DNA from: Algibacter amylolyticus
GTDB taxonomy: Bacteria; Bacteroidota; Bacteroidia; Flavobacteriales; Flavobacteriaceae
Length of the DNA stretch: 64,000 nucleotides
NCBI RefSeq assembly: GCF_014202225.1
Contig: NZ_JACHGE010000009.1
Coordinates: forward strand, 62,001-126,000
Direction of reading: 5' to 3'
Under the pieces are notes generated by a model. The model made no database searches and was not told the origin of the DNA. It saw nothing but the letters and a program-made list of their open reading frames with translations. Every line of letters begins with the position of its first letter. Positions within the stretch are counted from its first letter, which is position 1. The translations under genes and the position numbers were made by a program. Below, piece after piece: positions 40,841 to 50,953 of the stretch.

Positions 40841-43315
40841 TTACATAAAGCCGCCACCACCAGATTTGGTGTCGTTTTCTCTTTGCTTTCTTTTTAACGC
40901 GCTGTAGTTGTTACCTCCAAACCTATAAGAAAGCGCTATATTCCAAGTATTGCTTTCCCAGTTAAATCCGCCAATATTAGGAAACGGTGTGCTGCCTTCA
41001 AATTCGAATTTCATAGTGTTAAAAATATCGTTATAATTAAAACTAAGTGTAGCTCTGTTATCCTCTAAAAAGTTATAGCGCATACCTGTATTAACCATAT
41101 ACATAGGTTCTCTGGTGAATTGAAGACTTTCTTCTTCGCCTCTATACATTGCAAATAAAGAAAAACTTAATTTTTTAGATACTTTAAAATTGTTAAATGC
41201 TCTTACATTCCAAATAATAGTTTCAACCTCGTTGTTTTGCTTCAAAATATCATTTACGGTTGCATTTTGTATGTCATCGGTATTTAAAATCTCTATAATG
41301 CCTTGTTGCCTTTGCGAGTATAAATCAAAACTACCATTTAAACTCCACCATTTAGTTGGTCGGTAATTTGTAGATAACTCGAAACCATATGCCGTGGTGT
41401 TATCAAAATTGTCATAAGATAAATTCGAATTACCAGAGGTTATATTGGTTCTATCTATAAATACATATCTATTAATGTTGTCCTCAATAATTCTGTAAAA
41501 AATCCCTGCAGTAATACTCCCTTTTTCTAATTGTCTTGTATAATTTGTTTCAAGAGAGTTTGTGAATTGAGGTTGTAATTCGGTATTTCCAAAAGACGAT
41601 AAACGCGGTGTGCTCCATTCTCTAATTGGGTTTACTTGCTGTAAGCCTGGGCGGTCTACACGACGACTAAAACTTAATTGATAGGAGTTTTTTTCGGAGG
41701 GGTTGTAAGTTAAAAATGCCGATGGGTATATTTGAAAATAATCATTTTCAAAAGGAATAAATTCTGTGCTAGCATCGCTAAATGTTTTTAAAGCATCGGC
41801 GTTTACGTTAACCTGTTCTGCTCTAATGCCAACTTGATAGTTCCATTTTTCTAATGTTTTTCCGTAGGTAAAGTACGCCGAGTATATGTCTCTATTGTAA
41901 TCAAAACCGGTACTTGGTGTGGGTATAATATCGCCTTCGCTAGAAAACGTTTGCCCTGTAGACATGTAGTCGATATTGGTGTTAAATAAACGGGCTTCAA
42001 GTCCTGCTTCAATTTTGGTTTTGTCGTTTACAGGTTTTACATAATCAATATTTACTGTGGTTTGTTGGCGTTGTGTGTCAACATTATCAACATAGTTAGT
42101 AGGGAAATCAAAATTAAAGAAATTGAAATTGGCAAGTTCGTCATTTTCAAAATCGTTGTAATCAATTTCAATATCTAAGGTTTCGTTTTCATCTGTAAAT
42201 TCATGCTTGTACGCTAAGTTATATTGTCCAGAATTGTTACCAGAAATATTATTAAATAATTGGCTTTGTTTAAGCGATTCGTAGCTTATTATGGCACTTC
42301 CAGAATTATTACCGTTATAAATATTTTGGTTGGTAAAAAATGAAAGCGTGTTTTTATCATTCACATAAAAATCGACGCCAACTTTATATAAATGCGATGT
42401 TCCACTGTTTAAAAATTTAAAGTTTTGTAACGAATTATCATCCAAACGCAATATCGATCCAAAATTATCGTATTTACCTACGTTATTTCCGTAGTTTCCA
42501 TAAAAATTGAATTTACCATTTCTGTAATTCATATCTACAGAGCTATTAAATTTTGCAAAAACCTCATGTGTTAATCCTACATTAAGGTTACCATTAAAAC
42601 CAATTTTTGTGTTTTTATGTAATTTAATATTAATTATACCACTCATGCCTTCAGGATTATATTTAGCCGAAGGATTTGTAATTAATTCAATTTCTTTAAT
42701 AGATGTAGATGGAATTTGTTTTAAAAGCTGTGCAATAGGTACGTTACTTAATTTGCCATCAACCATAACACGCACATTTTCGTTGCCGCGTAAGCTAATG
42801 TTTCCCGATTGTTGATCGATACTAACCGAAGGAATATTATTCATAATATCGCTAGCGCTAGTTCCGGCGGTAGTTAAATCTTTTCCAACGGTAATTACTT
42901 TTCGGTCTACCTTTTGTTGTATGGTCGATACTTCGGCTACTACGGTAACAGCGTCTAAACCTTCGGCAGCTTCTTCAAGTAGAATAGTACCTAAGTTAAC
43001 ATTGTAATTGTTTTTGCCAATGGTAATAGTTTTATTTACTGTTTTATAGCCAATGTACTGTATGCTTACAATAATGTCGCCTTCGGGTACTTGGTTAATA
43101 GTAAAGGTGCCATCGTCTAAACTTATACCTCCTGTAATGTTGGCGTTTTTTGCATCTTTAATTATAATATTTACATACGGTAAGGGTTGGTTTAAAGTAG
43201 CGTCTAATACAGTACCAAATACGGTTCCTGTTTTATCAATTTTGGGATCTGTTGTTTTGGCTTGTGCTATGGAAATGGAAAATAAAAAAGCACACAAATA
43301 AATTAGTGGTCTCAT
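40841..43315 (-). CDS. TonB-dependent outer-membrane beta-barrel protein
   Basis: An 824-residue protein with a Sec signal (MRPLIYLCAFLFSISIAQA). A CarboxypepD_reg-like domain at about 30-115 (GTVLDATLNQPLPYVNIIIKD) precedes a plug (TSASDIMNNIPSVSIDQQSGN, then GNENVRVMVDGKLSN) and an OMP_b-brl_3-type barrel to the C-terminus. The end GGGGFM after a basic stretch is common in this subgroup. No SusD gene is adjacent and the ligand is unknown. It is a single-gene unit. Confidence 0.9.
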   Translation of the reverse strand: MRPLIYLCAFLFSISIAQAKTTDPKIDKTGTVFGTVLDATLNQPLPYVNIIIKDAKNANITGGISLDDGTFTINQVPEGDIIVSIQYIGYKTVNKTITIGKNNYNVNLGTILLEEAAEGLDAVTVVAEVSTIQQKVDRKVITVGKDLTTAGTSASDIMNNIPSVSIDQQSGNISLRGNENVRVMVDGKLSNVPIAQLLKQIPSTSIKEIELITNPSAKYNPEGMSGIINIKLHKNTKIGFNGNLNVGLTHEVFAKFNSSVDMNYRNGKFNFYGNYGNNVGKYDNFGSILRLDDNSLQNFKFLNSGTSHLYKVGVDFYVNDKNTLSFFTNQNIYNGNNSGSAIISYESLKQSQLFNNISGNNSGQYNLAYKHEFTDENETLDIEIDYNDFENDELANFNFFNFDFPTNYVDNVDTQRQQTTVNIDYVKPVNDKTKIEAGLEARLFNTNIDYMSTGQTFSSEGDIIPTPSTGFDYNRDIYSAYFTYGKTLEKWNYQVGIRAEQVNVNADALKTFSDASTEFIPFENDYFQIYPSAFLTYNPSEKNSYQLSFSRRVDRPGLQQVNPIREWSTPRLSSFGNTELQPQFTNSLETNYTRQLEKGSITAGIFYRIIEDNINRYVFIDRTNITSGNSNLSYDNFDNTTAYGFELSTNYRPTKWWSLNGSFDLYSQRQQGIIEILNTDDIQNATVNDILKQNNEVETIIWNVRAFNNFKVSKKLSFSLFAMYRGEEESLQFTREPMYMVNTGMRYNFLEDNRATLSFNYNDIFNTMKFEFEGSTPFPNIGGFNWESNTWNIALSYRFGGNNYSALKRKQRENDTKSGGGGFM

Positions 43316-43420
43316 AATGGTGGTTTGATTTTTGATTGATGTTTCTTAGAAGACGTCAAAAATTAAGTTCTGTTACCGTAATTAAGTAAAATTAACAGTC
43401 TTTTAACAGTTTATAGATAT

Positions 43421-43783
43421 ATGAATAGAAAAACACTGGTGCTTGGGGCATCATTAAAACCACAAAGGTATTCCAATATGGCTATTAAGCGATTGGTTTC
43501 AAATAAAATAGAAGTGGTTGCTTTTGGTTTACGTAAAGGAGAAGTGGCTGGCGTAGAAATAGATACTGAGTTATTGCCATACAAGGATGTGCATTCTGTT
43601 ACCTTGTATTTAAATCCAACCCGACAACAAGAATATTATGATTATATCGTGTCTTTAAAACCCAGTCGTGTTATATTTAATCCTGGTACAGAAAACCCAG
43701 AATTATATAGCATTTTAAAAGCAAATAATATAGCTTTTGAAGTAGCTTGTACCTTAGTGTTACTTTCTACGAATCAATATTAA
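43421..43783 (+). CDS. CoA-binding domain protein (YccU-like)
   Basis: A 120-residue Rossmann-fold protein: KTLVLGASLKPQRYSNMAIKRL has the CoA/NAD-binding glycine turn, and SRVIFNPGTENPELYSIL is the typical late motif. It is shorter than succinyl-CoA synthetase alpha and stands alone, like YccU. Function unknown. Its last 24 nt overlap the end of the convergent symporter gene. Confidence 0.85.
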   Translation: MNRKTLVLGASLKPQRYSNMAIKRLVSNKIEVVAFGLRKGEVAGVEIDTELLPYKDVHSVTLYLNPTRQQEYYDYIVSLKPSRVIFNPGTENPELYSILKANNIAFEVACTLVLLSTNQY

Positions 43784-45214
43784 ACCTAAAAAAGTTATTA
43801 AACCATTTATAGGTAAAATTTCCCAATGAAATTTATAACTTCCTATAACGCTTTCTGGTAAAGAGGTAATTGTAAATGTTATTAGTATAGAAGCTAACCC
43901 AACTAGCCATACATATTTGTCTTTAATTTGGTAATTAGTAATAATACCAAATGCAAACAAACCAAGTAACGGCCCATAAGTAAATGTGGCAAATTTAAAG
44001 AGGTTGCTTACTACATTTCCCTCCAAACTATTAAAAATAATAACTACAATTATTAGCAAAATAGAAACACCAATATGCACTTTTTTACGGAGTGGCTTTT
44101 GGGCTTCTTTAGGTAGTTTTTCAATGTTTAAAAAATCAACAGAAAACGATGTGGTTAAAGATGTTAATGCGCTATCAGCACTAGAGTATGCTGCAGCTAT
44201 TAACCCAATAATAAAAGTAACGCTTAAAGCTGTACCTAAATTTTGATTCATGGCTATTTCAGGAAATAATAAATCGGTTCTTACTCTGCCATCAACAACT
44301 GGTACTTGCAATCCAAATTTATCAGCATAAATAAATAATAATGCGCCTAGAGATAAAAAGAAAAAGTTTACAAATATAAGTAGCGTAGCCATTGTAAACA
44401 TGTTTTTCTTGGCTTCGGTAGGAGTTTTACAAGTTAGATTTTTTTGCATCATATCTTGGTCTAAACCAGTCATAGCAATAGCTATAAAAATACCACCAAT
44501 AAAATATTTCCAGAAATACGTTGTCGCATTAGGATCGTCAAAAAAGAAAATTTTTCCTTTAGCAGAAAACTCCGGGGAATTTAAAAATTCAACATAGGTC
44601 CAATCTAATTTATCGGTAATTAAAAAAATAGCAACACTTACAGAAGTTAACATCGCTAGAGTTTGTAATGTGTCTGTCCAAACAATCGTTTTTATACCGC
44701 CTCTATTTGTATAAATCCATATTAAAAGAATGGATATAACTACCGTAGCCCAAAACGGAACGCCAATATCTTCAAAAACGATATACTGCATAGCTAAAGC
44801 CACTAAAAAGAGCCTAAACGAAGCTCCCGTAACACGCGATAGTAAAAAGAAAAAAGCACCAGTTTTATAACTGATTACACCAAAGCGTTGTTCTAAATAT
44901 TGATAAATAGACGTAACATTAAGTTTGTAATAAATAGGAAGCAGAACAAATAATATAAATAGATATCCTACAAAAAAACCAAGAACCCCTTGCATATAAG
45001 CAAATTGTTGACCTTCTATCATACCGGGCACCGAAATAAAAGTAACCCCAGAAAGTGAGGCACCAATCATACCAAAAGCAACTAAATACCATGGAGCCGA
45101 TTTGTTAGCTTTAAAAAAAGCCTCGTTACTGTCCTCTTTACCAGTAAAATAGGAGATTAAGATTAAAACAACAAAATAAGCTGCAATAAGTAGCATGATT
45201 TGAGTAGCCGTCAT
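43760..45214 (-). CDS. Sodium:solute symporter (SSS family)
   Basis: A 484-residue inner-membrane protein with about 13 hydrophobic helices in the LeuT-like arrangement. It has the family features GASLSGVTFISVPGMI in TM2-3, GLDQDMMQKNLTCKT in the middle and AAYSSADSALTSLTTSF in TM8, where Na+ ligands occur. The substrate cannot be read from sequence; sialic acid, sugars, amino acids and myo-inositol are all transported by relatives. It overlaps the CoA-binding gene tail-to-tail by 24 nt. Confidence 0.9.
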   Translation of the reverse strand: MTATQIMLLIAAYFVVLILISYFTGKEDSNEAFFKANKSAPWYLVAFGMIGASLSGVTFISVPGMIEGQQFAYMQGVLGFFVGYLFILFVLLPIYYKLNVTSIYQYLEQRFGVISYKTGAFFFLLSRVTGASFRLFLVALAMQYIVFEDIGVPFWATVVISILLIWIYTNRGGIKTIVWTDTLQTLAMLTSVSVAIFLITDKLDWTYVEFLNSPEFSAKGKIFFFDDPNATTYFWKYFIGGIFIAIAMTGLDQDMMQKNLTCKTPTEAKKNMFTMATLLIFVNFFFLSLGALLFIYADKFGLQVPVVDGRVRTDLLFPEIAMNQNLGTALSVTFIIGLIAAAYSSADSALTSLTTSFSVDFLNIEKLPKEAQKPLRKKVHIGVSILLIIVVIIFNSLEGNVVSNLFKFATFTYGPLLGLFAFGIITNYQIKDKYVWLVGLASILITFTITSLPESVIGSYKFHWEILPINGLITFLGLILIRRK

Positions 45215-45394
45215 AATAATAAATGATTTTTTAGTTTTGAATGTACAAATATAAATCGAAAAAAGGGTTTTAGTTTTTTATGACGGTTATATTGCTGTTA
45301 GTAAGTGTAATTTAAATGTGTAAATAACAAATAATATATTAAAAGTGAGGTTTAAAATTAGCGATTTTGATGGCTAAATAGTAATTTCGCCGCT

Positions 45395-46012
45395 ATGGAA
45401 TTTTCTTCTAAACTTTTAGAACGTGCAGTTAACGAAATGTCACAGTTACCAGGTATTGGTAAGCGTACGGCATTGCGTTTGGTTTTGCACATGCTAAGGC
45501 AACCTAAAGATCAAACTTTAGCCCTGTCTGAAGCACTACAAACTATGAGGAGTGAAGTTAAATTCTGTAAATCTTGCCATAATATTAGTGATGTTGAACT
45601 TTGTGAAATATGTGCCAACCCAAAACGTAATAAAGATATTATCTGTGTTGTTGAAGATATAAGAGATGTTATGGCCATTGAAAACACGAGTTCCTTTAGA
45701 GGTGTGTATCATGTTTTAGGAGGTAAAATATCTCCAATGGATGGTATTGGTCCACACCAATTAAATATAGAATCATTAGTAAATAAAGTAAAAGAAGAAA
45801 AGATTAACGAACTTATTTTTGCATTAAGTTCCACAATGGAAGGCGATACCACTAATTTTTATATATTTAAACAAATTAAGGATTTCGGTATAACAACATC
45901 TACAATAGCCAGAGGGATTTCGGTGGGAGATGAGTTGGAATATGCCGATGAAGTTACCTTAGGACGGAGTATTGTAAATCGCATTCCGTTTGAATCTTCA
46001 ATTAAACTATAA
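45395..46012 (+). CDS. recR: Recombination mediator RecR
   Basis: A 205-residue DNA-repair protein. It has an N-terminal helix-hairpin-helix ([17 protein letters not shown]), a zinc finger with Cys58, Cys61, Cys70 and Cys73, and a Toprim domain starting [14 protein letters not shown]. It works with RecO/RecF to load RecA at gaps. Length and order are standard. The next gene begins 12 nt downstream. Confidence 0.97.
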   Translation: MEFSSKLLERAVNEMSQLPGIGKRTALRLVLHMLRQPKDQTLALSEALQTMRSEVKFCKSCHNISDVELCEICANPKRNKDIICVVEDIRDVMAIENTSSFRGVYHVLGGKISPMDGIGPHQLNIESLVNKVKEEKINELIFALSSTMEGDTTNFYIFKQIKDFGITTSTIARGISVGDELEYADEVTLGRSIVNRIPFESSIKL

Positions 46013-46024
46013 ACTAAACTAAAT

Positions 46025-47125
46025 TTGAAACTCTCAATAGTTATATTAAATTATAATGTAAAATGCTTTTTGGAATTATGTCTTAAAAGTGTTGAGGCCG
46101 CAATTTCAAATATAGATGCCGAAATTATTGTGGTAGATAATAATTCTACAGACACTAGTTGTGAAATGGTTAAATCTAAATTTCCCAATGTTACTCTTAT
46201 AGAAAATAATGAAAACACCGGTTTTTCAAAGGGCAATAATATTGGTGTTACTGTTGCAAAAGGAGAGTATTTATGTATCCTAAATCCCGATACTGTTGTA
46301 GCCGAAGATACTTTTATAAAGTTATTAGCCTTTTCTGAAACTAAAAAAAATCTGGGTATTGTAGGTTGTAAGTTAATTAATGGAAGAGGCCTGTTTTTGC
46401 CAGAAAGTAAGCGTAAAATACCTTACGTTATGGCATCCTTTAAAAAAATGCTAGGTAATTCAGAGGATTATTATGCTAGTAATTTAGGCCAAAATGATAT
46501 TAGCGAAGTTGAAATATTAGTAGGTGCATTTATGTTTTTAAAGCGCGCTGTATATATGGATATTAATGGCTTCGATGAAGACTATTTTATGTATGGCGAA
46601 GATATAGATATCTCTTATAAAGCCTTAAAAAAAGGCTATGTAAATTATTATTATGGCAATACAACCATTCTTCATTTTAAGGGAGAAAGTACATTAAGAG
46701 ATAAAAACTACGCTCGAAGGTTTTATGGAGCAATGCAAATTTTTTACAAAAAGCACTTTAAGAAAAATATGTTATTCGACTTATTTGTTTGGGGTGGTAT
46801 TTATATTGTTTATTTGTTTAGAAAGCAACATATAAAGAAAATTAAAAGGGTTTATAAATATGTGTTTATCTCAGATAAGATTAATGAAGGGCTTGAGCAG
46901 GTTTTAACAAAAGATGTACTTTTAAGATCCGACCTTAAAAATATTATTAAAGAATCTGAAGTTATTTTCGACGCTAATGTTTTAAGCTTTAAAGCAATTA
47001 TTAGTTTTATCGAGACCAATAAACTAGATAAATCGGTTACGTTTAAAATATTACCTAAAAATTCTAATTTTATAATAGGTAGCGATGACGGAATGAGTAG
47101 AGGTGAAGTTATTAGTTTTAACTAG
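46025..47125 (+). CDS. Family 2 glycosyltransferase
   Basis: A 366-residue protein beginning at a TTG codon; the sequence KLSIVILNYNVKCFLELCL right after it is the canonical GT2 start, so the TTG is the likely start. The GT-A nucleotide-binding part includes IIVVDNNSTDTS, and LCILNPDTVV supplies the metal-binding Asp. The later MYGEDIDISYKALKKG matches rhamnosyl/galactosyl-type GT2 proteins. An amphipathic stretch around residues 240-265 may touch the membrane. Likely adds a sugar to a cell-surface polysaccharide. The C-terminal 100 residues are unusual for the family. It follows recR by 12 nt. Confidence 0.9.
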   Translation: MKLSIVILNYNVKCFLELCLKSVEAAISNIDAEIIVVDNNSTDTSCEMVKSKFPNVTLIENNENTGFSKGNNIGVTVAKGEYLCILNPDTVVAEDTFIKLLAFSETKKNLGIVGCKLINGRGLFLPESKRKIPYVMASFKKMLGNSEDYYASNLGQNDISEVEILVGAFMFLKRAVYMDINGFDEDYFMYGEDIDISYKALKKGYVNYYYGNTTILHFKGESTLRDKNYARRFYGAMQIFYKKHFKKNMLFDLFVWGGIYIVYLFRKQHIKKIKRVYKYVFISDKINEGLEQVLTKDVLLRSDLKNIIKESEVIFDANVLSFKAIISFIETNKLDKSVTFKILPKNSNFIIGSDDGMSRGEVISFN

Positions 47126-47210
47126 TTTTATTGTATATTATAAGGCAAATTGTTATTTTTTTTGATAATTTTGTAAAATAAAAATTAAAAACAAGCATTA
47201 CGTTATTGAT

Positions 47211-48563
47211 ATGGCAAAGTTTGAGCTTAAGTTACCAAAAATGGGAGAGAGTGTTGCAGAAGCAACCATAACATCTTGGTTAAAAGAGGTTGGTGATACT
47301 ATCGAAATGGACGATCCTGTATTGGAAATAGCAACCGATAAAGTAGATAGTGAAGTGCCTAGTGAGGTTGATGGTGTTTTAGTGGAACGTTTTTTCAATG
47401 TTGATGATATTGTTCAAGTTGGACAAGTGTTAGCTATAATAGAAACTGAAGGTGAAGATATTAATGCTAACGAAAATCTTAATGGAGAAGAAAGCGTTGA
47501 GGTGTTAGATGATAATGAAAAAGCAGCTGTAGCAGAATTAGAAGAAGCTGTAACTCTAGCTAAAGAAACTGTAACTCCTGCTGTAGTATCAAGTAGCGAC
47601 CGTTTTTATTCGCCGTTGGTTAAAAATATAGCTAAGGCCGAAGGTATTTCGCAAGCGGAATTAGATGGTATTACTGGAACAGGAAAAGATGCTCGAGTTA
47701 CTAAAAATGATATTTTAGATTACATAAAAAATAAAGGAGCAGGTCAACAAACCAGTACTATAAAATCAGAGCCATCGGCAGCTACTACTAAACAGGTAGA
47801 ACAACCTAAAGCAGAAGAGCCTAAAGCAAAACAACAAGTAGCGATTTCTAGTGGCGAGGACGAAATTATACACATGTCTAGAATGGGCAAGCTTATTGCG
47901 CATCATATGGTTGAGTCTATAAAGACCTCGGCACATGTACAGAGTTTTATTGAAGCCGATGTTACTAATGTTTGGAATTGGAGAAAGAAAGTTAAAGATG
48001 GTTTTATGAAGCGTGAAGGGGAAAATTTAACCTTTACACCTATTTTTATGGAAGCTATCGCGAAGGCTTTGCGAGATTTTCCAATGATGAATATTTCTTA
48101 TCAAGACGATAAAATCATTAAAAAGAAGAATATTAATTTAGGTATGGCCGCGGCTTTACCAGATGGAAATTTAATAGTCCCTGTTATTAAAAATGCCGAT
48201 CAGCTTAATTTGGTTGGTATGACAAAGCAAGTTAACGATTTAGCAAATAGAGCTAGAATAGGTAAGTTAAAACCAGACGATACTCAAGGCGGTACATACA
48301 CTGTTACAAATGTGGGTACTTTTGGTAGTATTATGGGGACTCCAATAATTAACCAACCTCAAGTAGGTATTTTAGCATTAGGAGCTATTAGAAAAGTCCC
48401 TGCAGTTATTGAAACCCCAGAAGGCGATTTTATTGGTATTCGTTACAAAATGTACTTGTCACATTCTTACGATCATCGTGTCGTAAATGGCGCATTAGGT
48501 GGCATGTTTGTTAAAGCTGTAACGGATTACCTTGAAGCTTGGGATGTGAATAGAGAGATTTGA
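47211..48563 (+). CDS. 2-oxoacid dehydrogenase E2 (dihydrolipoyl acyltransferase)
   Basis: A 450-residue subunit. It has a lipoyl domain (1-80) with the lipoylated lysine in IATDKVDSEVPSE, a Glu/Ala-rich linker, a peripheral-subunit-binding domain (about 130-170, YSPLVKNIAKAEGISQAEL), a second linker rich in Lys/Gln/Glu, and a catalytic domain from about 215. The catalytic motif reads SYDHRVVNG, with Asn where many E2 proteins have Asp. The sequence is closest in style to the branched-chain or acetoin-type E2s of Bacteroidota. No E1 or E3 gene is adjacent. Confidence 0.93.
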   Translation: MAKFELKLPKMGESVAEATITSWLKEVGDTIEMDDPVLEIATDKVDSEVPSEVDGVLVERFFNVDDIVQVGQVLAIIETEGEDINANENLNGEESVEVLDDNEKAAVAELEEAVTLAKETVTPAVVSSSDRFYSPLVKNIAKAEGISQAELDGITGTGKDARVTKNDILDYIKNKGAGQQTSTIKSEPSAATTKQVEQPKAEEPKAKQQVAISSGEDEIIHMSRMGKLIAHHMVESIKTSAHVQSFIEADVTNVWNWRKKVKDGFMKREGENLTFTPIFMEAIAKALRDFPMMNISYQDDKIIKKKNINLGMAAALPDGNLIVPVIKNADQLNLVGMTKQVNDLANRARIGKLKPDDTQGGTYTVTNVGTFGSIMGTPIINQPQVGILALGAIRKVPAVIETPEGDFIGIRYKMYLSHSYDHRVVNGALGGMFVKAVTDYLEAWDVNREI

Positions 48564-48567
48564 TTTA

Positions 48568-49368
48568 ATGCTAACTAAAATTAATTTTAGATTTTTGTTT
48601 TTTTTGCTAGCAACCATGTTTTGCTACGTAAAGGCATTTTCTCAATCTGATACCATTTACTTAGACGAACTTGACAATACTGTTTCAAAAACAAAATTCT
48701 ACACCAAAGAGCAATCCTCAATTTATAGTGGAACAAGGTATTCTACAGATACTTTGGTTTTGCAAACACTTAGGTTAAATTATGTGTATGATAAAATGCC
48801 TCTTTACTCTAAAGAGCGTCTTTTTAATTTTTTGTCATCTAATTATAAATTAGATACCACAAAAACTATAGTCATTCATTACACAAATACTTTAAAGAAT
48901 CCCAAAGATTACCCAAATAGAACACCCGTATATAAATTTGATAGCTTAAATAATACTTATAAATTGCTTAAACACCATAATGCAGGAAATCTAGATCTTA
49001 ATCTAGGGATATCTAGGCATATGCACGCACAAAATTACAGCGCTATTATGTATGGTTATAAGCAATGTATTAAGTATCATAGAAAAAAGAAAGAAGAACT
49101 AAGTGTACTGCATCTTTATGCTAAAAACGAAGGTTTTCCTTTGGAAGAAAAGGGTTTAGAATGGTACTTGGATAAAAATCAATTTATTAGAGGCTTTTTT
49201 AAGAAATTTAACATGGTGTTTAACATTGTAATTATACAGCCAAACGGGGAGTTCTATGCTCAATATTCGGGCTCTAAATATGACTACGATACTGTAATTA
49301 CGCCTTATAAATGGGGCGTTCATAAAACAGAGTTTCTACGTGAAATCGAACTTTTAAATGAAGATTGA
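48568..49368 (+). CDS. Exported protein of unknown function
   Basis: A 266-residue protein with a signal peptide (about MLTKINFRFLFFLLATMF followed by CYVKAFSQ). The rest has many Tyr, Lys and Thr residues with no known motif. Short patterns such as SGTRYSTDTLVLQTLRLNYV and LDLNLGISRHMHAQNY were not recognised. It starts 4 nt after the E2 stop codon, so it is probably co-transcribed with it, although no functional link is evident. Confidence 0.8.
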   Translation: MLTKINFRFLFFLLATMFCYVKAFSQSDTIYLDELDNTVSKTKFYTKEQSSIYSGTRYSTDTLVLQTLRLNYVYDKMPLYSKERLFNFLSSNYKLDTTKTIVIHYTNTLKNPKDYPNRTPVYKFDSLNNTYKLLKHHNAGNLDLNLGISRHMHAQNYSAIMYGYKQCIKYHRKKKEELSVLHLYAKNEGFPLEEKGLEWYLDKNQFIRGFFKKFNMVFNIVIIQPNGEFYAQYSGSKYDYDTVITPYKWGVHKTEFLREIELLNED

Positions 49369-49462
49369 AAGTAATTAACGTTGTAAATGTAATCTCTTTT
49401 TCTAGTAAAAAATATACAACGCGATAAGTATGGCGTTAATAGCCTTGTTGAAGTTTAATAAT

Positions 49463-50113
49463 TTATTCTATGTGGTTTTTTAAAGCCTCTAAAAGTTCTT
49501 TTTTAGTTCTTATTCCTCTATAAATGGCATCTTCAATTTTTAAAACAAATACATCTTGCTGTATGTTTTCTGCTGATTGTCCATTGTTTTTAAGTGCTTT
49601 TAAAAGTAAATCTTGGTCGTTATTAATATCCTTGACATTATAGGCTACTTTGTTATTGTTAAATAATAATTTAGTGTCCTCGCAAATTTCGCACGCGTCA
49701 GATTCAAATAAAGTAATGTTTGCTGTTTTTAAAGCCGCATCAAAATTTATTTGCATATCGTCGTTGTCCTTTCTAAACTTTAAATTTGTGCTTACCTCAT
49801 TTACAATAAATTGATGTTCGTAATTCCCCTCAGAACTAGCCAATTTAATAAGGGTTAACAAATGTACTTCGCTATTAGCGCCTACAGGCTTTAATACAGG
49901 TCGGTTACTGCTACGTCTATAATCATTAGTAGTAACACGCAAGAATACTACATATGGAATAGTATCTGTGTTTTTGGCGTAAAGCTCTAAGCGTTTTCCG
50001 TTTTGCTTTTCCACAAGCGTAACATTCTCAGGATTTGCACCTTGAGCAAAGCCTAAAAAAGATGTTAAAAAAATGAGTATAACTAAAAAGAAGCGATTAA
50101 ATTTCAATTTCAT
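49463..50113 (-). CDS. Exported protein with glutaredoxin/thioredoxin-like C-terminal domain
   Basis: The start at 50113 gives a signal peptide MKLKFNRFFLVILIFLTSF ending GFAQ, and 216 residues; an ATG seven codons upstream is less likely. The middle is beta-rich. The C-terminal 90 residues resemble a glutaredoxin fold, with the redox motif ESDACEICEDTK (Cys-x-x-Cys), a central strand AYNVKDINN and a final helix. An exported disulfide reductase or isomerase role is inferred. It is divergent from the exonuclease gene. Confidence 0.75.
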   Translation of the reverse strand: MKLKFNRFFLVILIFLTSFLGFAQGANPENVTLVEKQNGKRLELYAKNTDTIPYVVFLRVTTNDYRRSSNRPVLKPVGANSEVHLLTLIKLASSEGNYEHQFIVNEVSTNLKFRKDNDDMQINFDAALKTANITLFESDACEICEDTKLLFNNNKVAYNVKDINNDQDLLLKALKNNGQSAENIQQDVFVLKIEDAIYRGIRTKKELLEALKNHIE

Positions 50114-50146
50114 AGGTAATGCAAAATTAAACAAATTTTAAAAAAT

Positions 50147-50154
50147 TATATTTG
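50147..50154 (+). promoter_or_regulatory. -7 element of the exonuclease gene
   Basis: TATATTTG, an exact TAnnTTTG, 22 nt upstream of the start codon. No TTTG was found at -33. Confidence 0.5.
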
Positions 50155-50176
50155 CAATAAACATACCATAAAAGTA

Positions 50177-50953
50177 ATGCAATTAAACCTAAAAAGACCC
50201 ATCTGTTTTTTCGACTTAGAAACCACAGGAATCAACATAACCAAAGACCGTATAGTAGAAATTTCTATATTAAAAGTATTTCCTAATGGCACCGAAGAAA
50301 GTAAAACATGGTTGGTAAACCCAGAAATGGTTATACCCGATGAGGTTGTGGCTATTCATGGTGTTTCCAATGAAAGAGTGGCAAACGAGCCTACTTTTAA
50401 GGTTCTAGCTAAGGATATTTATAATATGATTAAAGATTCCGATTTAGGAGGCTTTAATTCTAATCGTTTTGATATTCCGTTATTGGCAGAGGAAATGTTA
50501 CGTGCCGGAATAGATTTCGATATGAAAAGTACTTTGGCAGTCGATGTTCAAACTATTTTTCATAAAATGGAACAACGCACGCTAAGTGCTGCTTATAAGT
50601 TTTATTGCGATGAAAGTTTAGAAAATGCCCATAGTGCAGAAGCAGATACCAAAGCGACTTACGAGGTTTTAAAAGCACAATTAGATAGATACGATGACCT
50701 AGAAAACGACACCAAGTTTTTAGCAGAGTTTAGTTCTCGAAAAAAGTTTGCCGATTTTGCAGGTTTTATTGCCTATAATAAGGAGGGTGTAGAGTGTTTT
50801 TCTTTCGGAAAACATAAAGGTAAATTGGTTACCGAAGTTTTAGAGAAAGAACCAGGATATTTTGGTTGGTTGCTAAATGCCGATTTTCCGTTGTATACTA
50901 AAAAGGTGCTAACAGCTATAAAGCTTAGAAGCTTTAATAATAAATTGGGTTAG
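50177..50953 (+). CDS. DnaQ-like 3'-5' exonuclease
   Basis: A 258-residue DEDDh-type exonuclease. Exo I is CFFDLETTGINITKDRIVEI (Asp and Glu), Exo II is GGFNSNRFDIPLLAEE, and Exo III is ENAHSAEADTKATYEVL (His and Asp). A C-terminal extension of about 70 residues (FVDIAGFIAYN-like and FSFGKHKGKLVTEVLEKEPG) is the DUF3820-like tail often fused to such exonucleases. It may act in DNA proofreading, repair or RNA trimming. Confidence 0.93.
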   Translation: MQLNLKRPICFFDLETTGINITKDRIVEISILKVFPNGTEESKTWLVNPEMVIPDEVVAIHGVSNERVANEPTFKVLAKDIYNMIKDSDLGGFNSNRFDIPLLAEEMLRAGIDFDMKSTLAVDVQTIFHKMEQRTLSAAYKFYCDESLENAHSAEADTKATYEVLKAQLDRYDDLENDTKFLAEFSSRKKFADFAGFIAYNKEGVECFSFGKHKGKLVTEVLEKEPGYFGWLLNADFPLYTKKVLTAIKLRSFNNKLG

